Source of the DNA: an uncultured Christensenellaceae bacterium
GTDB lineage: Bacteria > Bacillota > Clostridia > Christensenellales > MGBC116941
Assembly: GCA_910585035.1 (NCBI GenBank)
Contig: CAJUEF010000014.1
Coordinates: 6,501 to 22,912 of the forward strand
DNA length: 16,412 bases
Direction: 5' to 3'
In this document: piece by piece, positions 6,478-12,481 of the stretch
How positions within the stretch are numbered: position 1 is the first letter of the stretch
How the letters are laid out: each line of letters starts with the position of its first letter
The notes under the pieces: generated by a model
The model's input: only the letters and a program-made list of their open reading frames with translations
Told to the model about the DNA's origin: nothing
The model's database searches: none
Program-made: the position numbers and the translations under genes

Positions 6478-7877
6478 TTGTAATTTCATTTATAAATATA
6501 TTAAATTACAGCTTAGGCAATCTGTCCTACGGTGTGGTTTTACAGATAATTTCGAGCTTTCTAACCTTTTACGGCACATCTGTTCTTGGAATATCAGGAA
6601 CGCTAATGGGGGCAATGGTATTTATCAGCGTAGTGTGGGATGCAGTTACAGACCCACTCATGGGCTATATTTCGGACAATACAAAAAGCAGACGCTTTGG
6701 CAAACGCCATGGATACATGCTTTTTGGTATTATATTTCTGGTAATATCCAATGGGGTGCTATGGGGAATTCGCCCGGAATTTGATATAAGAATTAAAATA
6801 GGCGTGCTTTTTACATCTCTCATGCTATGTGAAACCTTTACAACAGTTTTTGCCACACCTTATGCAGCCCTTGGCGCTGAGCTTTCGCAGGATTATGAAG
6901 AACGCACCAAGATACAGGCAACAAAATCGGTATTTTTTCTTTTAGGGCTGGCTATGCCAACAGTTATAGGCGTTTATATTTTTCTTCGTCCTACTCCGGA
7001 ATATCCTCTTGGACAGCTCAATCCAAGCGCTTATTTACCAATGGGAATGGCTGTAAGCGTTGTTGCACTAATATGCGCCATACCTTGTATTATATCCACA
7101 TGGAAATACAGAAGCTATAACCTCAATGAAAAAAGAGGCAAGTTTTCCTTTATATCAATGTTTAAAGATATGATAAGCCCAATGCGCAGCAGGGAAAGCC
7201 GATATGTAATACTGGGGTATCTGTGGCAAAATGTATCTACAGCAATAGTGATGACTCTTAATATGCACATTTTTACATACACCTTTAAGCTGGACAGCAA
7301 CAGTATTTCGCTTATAACGGCAACTCTTTTAATTGCGTCCGTTATATCCCAGCCATACTGGGTTAAGCAGACGGCAAAGAAAGATAAAAAGTATGCAATG
7401 CTTGAATCCCTATTTATTGCCGTCGGCGGCTGCCTTATATTTGCTGTGCTGGTAGCTTTAAGAAACTATCTTGCAGGAATAGGATGGGTATTTATTCCTT
7501 TTGCGCTTATTGTGGGATTTGCTATGGGCGGCATGGTGTGTATCCCTCAAACTATGTTAATAGATACTATTGATGTAGACGAATATGAAACAGGCAAGCG
7601 CAAAGAGGGAAGTATTTTTGGATGTATGACGCTTTTTTATAAAATATCCCAAGCAGTGACAATTTTTCTTTTGGGTCTTTATCTTGATTTAATAGGGTTT
7701 GACGCTTCACTGGGCATGCAAAGTGAAAAGGTGGACGCTCTTCTTGGCTTATCTTTGCCCGTTGGCTTACTTTTCAGTTTGTTCATGACTATATGGTGCT
7801 TTTCAAAATACAGCTTAAATAAGCAAAAACTTTTGGAAATTCAGGAAAAGTTAAAAACAAAAGAAAATCAGCTATAA
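6474..7877 (+). CDS. GPH-family sugar:cation symporter (MFS)
   Basis: An integral membrane transporter of about 467 residues and 11-12 predicted helices, of the glycoside-pentoside-hexuronide:cation symporter family (MelB/XynB/UidB-like). Family signs are the N-terminal NYSLGNLSYGVVLQIISSFL, VWDAVTDPLMGYISDNTKSR with the following RRFGKRHGYMLFG loop, and GMVCIPQTMLIDTIDVDEYETGKRKEGS in the second half. The substrate cannot be read from the sequence, and no glycoside hydrolase is adjacent. The start is uncertain: GTG 6474 is in frame but touches the AAGGAG ribosome site (6469-6474). ATT at 6483, eight bases after it, would fit spacing better but is a rare start codon. Confidence 0.9.
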   Translation: MIVISFINILNYSLGNLSYGVVLQIISSFLTFYGTSVLGISGTLMGAMVFISVVWDAVTDPLMGYISDNTKSRRFGKRHGYMLFGIIFLVISNGVLWGIRPEFDIRIKIGVLFTSLMLCETFTTVFATPYAALGAELSQDYEERTKIQATKSVFFLLGLAMPTVIGVYIFLRPTPEYPLGQLNPSAYLPMGMAVSVVALICAIPCIISTWKYRSYNLNEKRGKFSFISMFKDMISPMRSRESRYVILGYLWQNVSTAIVMTLNMHIFTYTFKLDSNSISLITATLLIASVISQPYWVKQTAKKDKKYAMLESLFIAVGGCLIFAVLVALRNYLAGIGWVFIPFALIVGFAMGGMVCIPQTMLIDTIDVDEYETGKRKEGSIFGCMTLFYKISQAVTIFLLGLYLDLIGFDASLGMQSEKVDALLGLSLPVGLLFSLFMTIWCFSKYSLNKQKLLEIQEKLKTKENQL

Positions 7878-7883
7878 TTATAC

Positions 7884-7904
7884 GCAATTAATCATTGCTT
7901 TTTT
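7884..7904 (+). terminator. Weak terminator after the symporter
   Basis: A short stem GCAAT (7884-7888) / ATTGC (7894-7898) followed by six T. The stem is only five base pairs. Confidence 0.4.
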
Positions 7905-7968
7905 GGTGATAATGTTATAGAATGTAGCTAAATTATTTTTATTTAATAGAAAGTGAGAACAGGTTGTT

Positions 7969-8259
7969 ATGGATAATGAAGAAAGAGATATCGTTGTTTT
8001 TACCGATGAGGAAGATAACGAGGTTGAGCTTGATATAGTAAGATATTTCGAGCATAAGGGTCAGGAGTATGCTATTCTTATGGACTTTAATGAATCCTGC
8101 CATGAAGATGACGATTGTGATGATTGCTGTGATTGCGGCGCAGATATGTATATTATGAAAGTCGTTATTGACGGAGAATATGAAGAATTTGTTCCACCTG
8201 AAGAAGAAATTTTTGATGAGCTTATTGAAGTTGTAGAAAACCTTCCTGAAGAAGAGTAA
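7969..8259 (+). CDS. DUF1292 protein with Cys/Asp-rich insert
   Basis: A 96-residue, very acidic protein matching the DUF1292 (YrzB-type) pattern: IVVFTDEEDNEVELDIVRYFEHKGQEYAILMDF, then a C-terminal part ending in EEEIFDELIEVVENLPEEE. The family is widespread in Firmicutes and its role is unknown. Where typical members have a short acidic linker, this one has a cluster of five cysteines and a histidine (C44, H45, C50, C53, C54, C56) between aspartates, which could bind metal (inference). It appears monocistronic, with a promoter not clearly identified and a strong terminator 40 bp downstream. Confidence 0.85.
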   Translation: MDNEERDIVVFTDEEDNEVELDIVRYFEHKGQEYAILMDFNESCHEDDDCDDCCDCGADMYIMKVVIDGEYEEFVPPEEEIFDELIEVVENLPEEE

Positions 8260-8296
8260 ATTCTATATTAAATCTTAAATAATAACATTTAAATTA

Positions 8297-8329
8297 AAAC
8301 TCCATTTATTTATTAAATGGAGTTTTTTT
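8297..8329 (+). terminator. Terminator of the DUF1292 gene
   Basis: A 12-bp stem AAACTCCATTTA (8297-8308) / TAAATGGAGTTT (8314-8325) followed by a T run. Confidence 0.88.
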
Positions 8330-8416
8330 AATTTGTGACATGTCAGTAAACTATTGAAATTTTAAAAAGTGTTGTAAAATAATTGACTTTTTGGAACTTA
8401 TAAAGTGAGGTATAAA

Positions 8417-8632
8417 TTGAGTGCTAAAATGGGAAGACCAAAATCTCCCAACCCAAAGGTAATTGATTTAAAAGTTAGGTTGGATGCAAAAACAAATGAG
8501 AAACTTTTAAGTTACTGTTAAAAACATAATTTGACTCGTGCGGAAGCGCTGAGAAAAGGATTGACGGAACTTTTGGAAAATAAAGCAAAAGAAGCGGCCC
8601 CTAATCATCAAAAAAACCGCTTCTTGCCTTAA
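8417..8632 (+). pseudogene. RHH DNA-binding protein gene broken by an in-frame TAA
   Basis: The frame from TTG 8417 encodes MSAKMGRPKSPNPKVIDLKV, then RLDAKTNEKLLSYC, then TAA (8519-8521), and continues without a shift as KHNLTRAEALRKGLTELLEN to the stop at 8630-8632. This is the familiar MGRPKxDNPK... RHH type: strand VIDLKVRLD, helix A TNEKLLSYC(x)KHN, helix B TRAEALRKGLTELL. A Glu, Gln or Lys codon (GAA/CAA/AAA to TAA, one base) would restore about 71 residues. GTGAGG, six bases before the TTG, supports that start; the same GTGAGG leader precedes the gene at 8735. It may be a recent pseudogene, a sequencing error, or a read-through/recoded gene. The last codons overlap a hairpin at 8589-8625. 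Confidence 0.78.
8589..8625 (+). terminator. GC-rich hairpin inside the 3' end of the broken RHH gene
   Basis: A perfect 9-bp stem AAGAAGCGG (8589-8597) / CCGCTTCTT (8617-8625) has a 19-base loop containing CCCCTAATCATC. No T run follows, so it may act as an attenuator, processing site or translational barrier rather than a full terminator. Confidence 0.5.
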
Positions 8633-8728
8633 ATGGGGAATGATAAGTTTACCCACCATGGATATTCTACCACATGTGGCGGTGACATTTCAAGAACCAT
8701 TTATAAATTTTTTAAAAAAGTGAGGTAA
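8633..8728 (+). CDS. 31-codon ORF between broken RHH gene and copy B
   Basis: ATG follows the RHH stop directly (TAAATG, same frame). The peptide begins MGNDKFTHHGYSTTCGGDIS and ends FFKKVR; it is not recognised. There is no separate ribosome site, so it would need re-initiation after the upstream gene. Its last codons contain the GTGAGG ribosome site of DUF6809-like copy B (start six bases after its stop), so translation through it could control copy B. The perfect palindrome CCACATGTGG (8670-8679) lies inside it. It may equally be non-coding spacer. Confidence 0.35.
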   Translation: MGNDKFTHHGYSTTCGGDISRTIYKFFKKVR

Positions 8729-8734
8729 AAAATT

Positions 8735-9004
8735 ATGAAGAGTTTATTGAAACAGTTGTATAACGGTGAAATATGTCCTGTGGATGAAGTAACGCCTGTT
8801 TTAAGAGAATATGTGGAAAAGGAAAATGCTTTTTTAAATAGAGAGCGTTTACTGGCAAGCAAGATTAATAAAGAATTAATTCCCGAATTAAATGAACTGG
8901 TGCTTGAGCTTTATGGCCTAATGTCTGAAGAACTTGCGGAAGCTTTTGCAAAGGGCTTTTCTTTGGGACTTAGGATGATGGCTGAAGCATCCTGCACAAA
9001 TTAA
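8735..9004 (+). CDS. Small acidic helical protein, DUF6809-like (copy B)
   Basis: 89 residues, predicted helical and soluble, function unknown. It shares LKQLYNGEICPVDEV..PVLREY with copy A (LKQLYEG..., LLNEY) and LMSEELAEAFAKGFSLGLRMM with copy C (LMPDELAEVFAEGFSYGVRFM), so it is closer to C than to A at the C terminus. Upstream on the same strand are a broken RHH gene and a 31-codon ORF; copy A is likewise next to an RHH gene. Its terminator carries 27 bases identical, in the sense direction, to the terminator of copy C, which points to duplication of a cassette. GTGAGG sits nine bases before the ATG. Confidence 0.75.
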   Translation: MKSLLKQLYNGEICPVDEVTPVLREYVEKENAFLNRERLLASKINKELIPELNELVLELYGLMSEELAEAFAKGFSLGLRMMAEASCTN

Positions 9005-9011
9005 GATAAAT

Positions 9012-9040
9012 AAAAATCCCATTTTAAAAATGGGATTTGT
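9012..9040. terminator. Bidirectional terminator between copy B and uppP
   Basis: Stem AAATCCCATTTT (9014-9025) / AAAATGGGATTT (9027-9038), with a T-rich tail on both strands (TTTTTATTTAT for uppP on the minus strand). The core recurs at the end of copy C (16208-16240). Confidence 0.85.
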
Positions 9041-9057
9041 TTATTATAATATTTTGT

Positions 9058-9828
9058 TTAGAATACCATGTGGAAAAAGTACTGGTCTGCAAGAATAAAC
9101 AGTGCGAGAATAACAAGATAGTATGAAAAATAAGAAAGCTTTTGCCGCTTTATAATTGCCAGCATAAACCTTATTGCAAGGTATCCGGAAACTGCAGCGC
9201 AGATAACGCCTATTATAACCGCAGTCCATGGGATGTTTTCAAAGGTAACCTCTGTAACTTCTTTAGCTGCTCCGGCAAGTATTGCAGGTATGGAAAGAAT
9301 GAAAGAGAATTTGGAAATCTTTTCTTTATTAACGCCTGTAAGCAGCCCGCCGGCAATAGTGCTGCCGCTGCGGGATACTCCGGGGAACATGGCTATGCCC
9401 TGCATAAATCCGATAAAAGATGCTCTTCCAATGGTTATATCCTGTCCGCGCTTTTTGTTGCGGTAGTTGGTAACCAAATAAAGAAGAAAAGCTGTGTATA
9501 AAAAGCCCCAGGCAAGAAAAGAGCCGCTATAAGAATCGTTAATAATTTTGCCAAGAATAAGATACATAACTCCGGTAATAAGAGTTGCAACAATAATTCC
9601 TTTGAATTCATCGGAAAGCGGATGTTTTACAAGCTCCCAAATATCTTTATAAAATACAACGAAAACCGCTATAAGGCTGCCTAAATGGAGCATGACCGTG
9701 AAAAATAAATTAGCTTCAGTTATGCCAAATATTTTTTGCAAAAGCACCAAATGCCCCGAGCTGGATACAGGCAGAAACTCGGTGAGTCCCTGAACTATTC
9801 CCAGAACTATCGCCTCAATTATACTCAT
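9058..9828 (-). CDS. uppP: Undecaprenyl-diphosphatase UppP (BacA)
   Basis: A membrane phosphatase that converts undecaprenyl diphosphate to the monophosphate carrier used for peptidoglycan and other surface polymers; extra copies confer bacitracin tolerance. It is 256 residues with about seven membrane helices. Catalytic region 1 is QGLTEFLPVSSSGHLVL (13-29, Glu17 and the SSSGH run intact) and region 2 is PGVSRSGST (149-157). It lies 26 bp after mnmE on the same strand and is probably co-transcribed with it; AAAGGTG nine bases upstream of the ATG serves as ribosome site. It ends at a terminator shared with copy B. Confidence 0.96.
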   Translation of the reverse strand: MSIIEAIVLGIVQGLTEFLPVSSSGHLVLLQKIFGITEANLFFTVMLHLGSLIAVFVVFYKDIWELVKHPLSDEFKGIIVATLITGVMYLILGKIINDSYSGSFLAWGFLYTAFLLYLVTNYRNKKRGQDITIGRASFIGFMQGIAMFPGVSRSGSTIAGGLLTGVNKEKISKFSFILSIPAILAGAAKEVTEVTFENIPWTAVIIGVICAAVSGYLAIRFMLAIIKRQKLSYFSYYLVILALFILADQYFFHMVF

Positions 9829-9854
9829 ACCTTATCACACCTTTAAAAATAGAT

Positions 9855-11171
9855 TTATTTACCCAAACAAAACTTTTCAAATATCCGATTAATTATATCC
9901 TCACTAGCGTATTCGCCGGTTATTTCGCAAAGGTTTTGCCAGCCGTCTCTTATATTTATCTCCACACATTCTATGTCGTCTCCTGCTTCAATAGCACTAA
10001 TCGCTTCTTCAAAAGAAGTAATGGCAGTAATTGCAAGATTAATATGACGGCTGCCGGTAATAACGCCAAGCTGACCCAAATCCTCACTCATTTCAGAGTA
10101 CACCTTTTCCAGCAGAGTGTCAATGTTTTCCATGTTTTTAGCGCTTATGTTTACGCTGCCTTTTATTTCCGTTTTGCAATCAAGATCGGTTTTATTTAGC
10201 ACAATTATGCGGCGGCAGTTTGCGGTAATATTTAATATTTCCTTGTCCTGCTCCGTTAAAGGAGAGCTGCCGTCAAATAAAGCAAGAACAATGTTGGCGC
10301 TTTCAATGGCGGCTTTGGATCGCTCGATGCCCATTTGCTCAATAACATCATCACTTTCCCTTATTCCAGCAGTGTCCAGCAAGGTGAAGAGCTGACCCTT
10401 GTAAACATATCTTTCTTCAAGGGTGTCTCTGGTGGTGCCTGCAATATCAGTTACAATCACTCTTTCTTTACCTAAAATAGCGTTTACAAGAGATGATTTT
10501 CCAACATTGGGACGACCCACAATGGCGATTTTATAGCCTTCCTCCAGTATCTGCGACGCAAGGCGGGTGCTGACGCCGCTTTTTAGGGAAGCTATTAAAG
10601 AAACAAGCTTATTTTTTACTTCCTCAAGAGTTTCTTCTTCAATATCTTCATCAGGATAATCAATAGCGGCGTCAAGACTGGCGATTATATCCAAAACATC
10701 CTCTTTATGGGAACCTATAAAATCGCTTCCCGCTCCTTGCATCTGTTCAAGGGCGGCTTTTTGCTGAGCGGATGAGCCTGCGTCTATCATAGCCATAACG
10801 GCTTCTGCTTGTGTAAGGTCAATTCGACCGTTTAAAAAAGCCCTCTTGGTAAATTCCCCCGGCTGGGCTTGACTTAGCCCCATGTGGGAAAGCGCCTGCA
10901 TAACCTGGGATACAACCGCCATACCTCCGTGAATATGCAGCTCTGCAACGTCCTCCCTTGTGTAGGTGCGGGGCGCTTTCATGTATACCGCCATAGCCGA
11001 ATCAATATTTTCACCTTTATAAGCAAGCATACCATAGCAAAGGCGGTGGTCCTCAATTTCACCGCAAAATATTTCTTTTAAGGCTTCAAGGGCCCTTTCA
11101 CCACTGATGCGTATAATGGCTATTGCTCCCCGCATTGGAGGGGTTGCCAGTGAATAAATAGTATTTTCCAT
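9855..11171 (-). CDS. mnmE: tRNA uridine-5-carboxymethylaminomethyl modification GTPase MnmE
   Basis: With MnmG, MnmE modifies the wobble uridine (U34) of several tRNAs. At 438 residues it is slightly shorter than the usual 450-460. The folate-binding N-terminal domain begins NTIYSLATPPMRGAIAIIRI. The GTPase domain shows G1 GRPNVGKSS (219-227), G2 TT (246-247), G3 DTAG (266-269) and G4 NKTD (326-329). The C-terminal catalytic Cys motif is CLGK (435-438). In many Firmicutes mnmE is followed by mnmG, rsmG and parAB; here it is detached and precedes uppP. No Shine-Dalgarno is visible before the ATG, only a hairpin and a TATAAT. Confidence 0.96.
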   Translation of the reverse strand: MENTIYSLATPPMRGAIAIIRISGERALEALKEIFCGEIEDHRLCYGMLAYKGENIDSAMAVYMKAPRTYTREDVAELHIHGGMAVVSQVMQALSHMGLSQAQPGEFTKRAFLNGRIDLTQAEAVMAMIDAGSSAQQKAALEQMQGAGSDFIGSHKEDVLDIIASLDAAIDYPDEDIEEETLEEVKNKLVSLIASLKSGVSTRLASQILEEGYKIAIVGRPNVGKSSLVNAILGKERVIVTDIAGTTRDTLEERYVYKGQLFTLLDTAGIRESDDVIEQMGIERSKAAIESANIVLALFDGSSPLTEQDKEILNITANCRRIIVLNKTDLDCKTEIKGSVNISAKNMENIDTLLEKVYSEMSEDLGQLGVITGSRHINLAITAITSFEEAISAIEAGDDIECVEINIRDGWQNLCEITGEYASEDIINRIFEKFCLGK

Positions 11172-11183
11172 ATTAAAATTATA

Positions 11184-11204
11184 GAGACGCTATTTAAGCG
11201 CCTC
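11184..11204 (-). promoter_or_regulatory. Intercistronic hairpin over the stop codon upstream of mnmE
   Basis: Inverted repeat GAGACGCT (11184-11191) / AGCGCCTC (11197-11204), eight pairs with one G:U on the minus-strand RNA, spans the last codons and TAG stop of the lipoprotein gene. It is followed on the minus strand by TATAATTTTAAT and the mnmE ATG. It could be an attenuator or an RNA processing site. Confidence 0.4.
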
Positions 11205-12212
11205 GTAATTTTCCTCCATTATTGTAAAGTAATCGTCTTTATTATCCACTATGGATTCAAAAGAGTTAAGGGCTTTTGTTGTTCCGCCGATTTCTTTTGC
11301 AACGGCCTCCGCAGTTTTGCTGCTGCCACCGGCTTCATAATAAACAACATTTATATTGTTATTTTTGCAGTAATCCACAATTTCTCTCATTCGCGCAGGG
11401 CTGACTTCTTCGCCGCCTGTATCCATGGCCATAACATTTATTCCGTATCTTTCCTGCCAATAAGTGTAAGCGTTATGAGATGTGATTATGGTTTTTCCTG
11501 CAAGAGTTTTAAATTTGGCGTCCAACTCATCGCATTTTGCGGCATAGGTTTCATAGTTAGCATTATAATATTCAGCGTTTTCTCCATCATATTCGCAAAG
11601 GGCATCTTTAATGTTTCTAAGCTGTATCTTAGCGTTTAAAGGATAAAGCCACACATGAGGATCGCTGCTGTTGGCAGAAGTTGCATAGCGGTTAAACTCC
11701 GCCTCGCTTGGATAGTTAATTGAGCCGTGGTCATGACCGTGACCATCATATTCCTCATGATGTGTTCCGTAAATTCCGGTATATCCGTTTACAGTGCTTT
11801 GAGTGTTATAACTTGCAGCCTGAATACCCATGGAAGTATCTATAAATTTAATATTGAGGTTTTCATTAATATTTCTTACAAAGCTATCCAGCTCCATACC
11901 GTTATAAATTATCATAGGGCTTTTTTCCAGCCTTGCCATTTCGGCTGCCGACGGCTCGTAATCGTGTATGTCAGACTTTACAATAAGCTCCGTTCTTTGC
12001 CTGTTTCCCGATATTTTTCTCGTGAAATCATAAACAGGTGCTATAGTAGCGTATATTGGAGGGACTCCGCTAAAGTCAGATGCAGACGCAGAGACATTAG
12101 TGTCTGCGCTGTTATTTGCAGTGTTTTCCTGTTTTGCTTTACAGCCGGTCAGCACTAAAGTTAGGCACATTAAAGAGGACGTTGTTATCATTAAAAGCTT
12201 TTTTTTGTTCAT
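11190..12212 (-). CDS. Zinc/manganese-type ABC transporter substrate-binding lipoprotein (ZnuA/AdcA-like)
   Basis: A 340-residue secreted, lipid-anchored metal-binding protein (cluster A-I). The signal peptide (MNKKKLLMITTSSLMCLTLV) ends in the lipobox LTGC with Cys24 as anchor. Family metal ligands can be placed at His83 (IHDYEPS), His186 (DPHVWLYP), His246 (SHNAY) and an acidic residue Glu293 (YYEAG). The His-rich loop HHEEYDGHGHDH (151-162) favours zinc over manganese. No permease or ATPase of a znuABC system is adjacent; instead mnmE and uppP follow on the same strand 18 bp downstream. It must use transporter subunits encoded elsewhere or act as a metal chaperone. A Zur site was not found in its promoter. 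Confidence 0.92.
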   Translation of the reverse strand: MNKKKLLMITTSSLMCLTLVLTGCKAKQENTANNSADTNVSASASDFSGVPPIYATIAPVYDFTRKISGNRQRTELIVKSDIHDYEPSAAEMARLEKSPMIIYNGMELDSFVRNINENLNIKFIDTSMGIQAASYNTQSTVNGYTGIYGTHHEEYDGHGHDHGSINYPSEAEFNRYATSANSSDPHVWLYPLNAKIQLRNIKDALCEYDGENAEYYNANYETYAAKCDELDAKFKTLAGKTIITSHNAYTYWQERYGINVMAMDTGGEEVSPARMREIVDYCKNNNINVVYYEAGGSSKTAEAVAKEIGGTTKALNSFESIVDNKDDYFTIMEENYEALK

Positions 12213-12244
12213 TAATAACTCTCCTTAGTAATTGGGTTAGCTTG

Positions 12245-12273
12245 ATTTTATCATAACAGCAATGTTTGTACAA
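12245..12273 (-). promoter_or_regulatory. Predicted promoter of the lipoprotein-mnmE-uppP operon
   Basis: Read on the minus strand: TTGTAC (12273-12268), a 17-bp spacer and TAAAAT (12250-12245). The -35 is poor; the -10 matches at five of six. AAGGAGAG before the ATG is a good ribosome site. Confidence 0.45.
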
Positions 12274-12336
12274 TAATTATAAGTCAATGCTTTATTAAAA
12301 AACAAAGATTTTTTTAAATATAAATATATTATAAGC

Positions 12337-12365
12337 TTTACTTTTAAACTTTATTAGTGTATAAT
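12337..12365 (+). promoter_or_regulatory. Predicted sigma-A promoter of the ABC exporter operon
   Basis: TTTACT (12337-12342), a 17-bp spacer and a perfect TATAAT (12360-12365). The transcript would begin near 12372 and carry a leader of about 110 bases with two hairpins. Confidence 0.7.
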
Positions 12366-12381
12366 GAGAAAATATCAATAA

Positions 12382-12451
12382 AGGGGAACATGAGCCTAGG
12401 CTTATGTTTCCTAATTTTCTTTTTCCGCTTTTCAAAAACTAAAGCGGGAAA
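12382..12451 (+). promoter_or_regulatory. Structured leader / operator region of the ABC exporter operon
   Basis: First element: the near-perfect palindrome AACATGAGCC-TA-GGCTTATGTT (12387-12408), extended to about 14 pairs as RNA (12382-12411) if G:U pairs are allowed; it starts about 15 bases after the expected transcription start. Second element: TTTTCCGCTTT (12421-12431) / AAAGCGGGAAA (12441-12451), 11 pairs with one G:U, not followed by a T run. The first could be the operator of a MarR- or TetR-type repressor or an RNA switch. No regulator gene is adjacent. Confidence 0.5.
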
Positions 12452-12481
12452 TTACATAAAATAATTTTAAAGAGAGGAAGT

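Noticed and set aside
9142..9501. Plus-strand ORFs across uppP, mnmE and the lipoprotein gene (e.g. 9142-9501, 9936-10199, 11727-12158)
   Set aside because: They are antisense shadows of well-identified minus-strand genes, with no ribosome sites and no recognisable domains.
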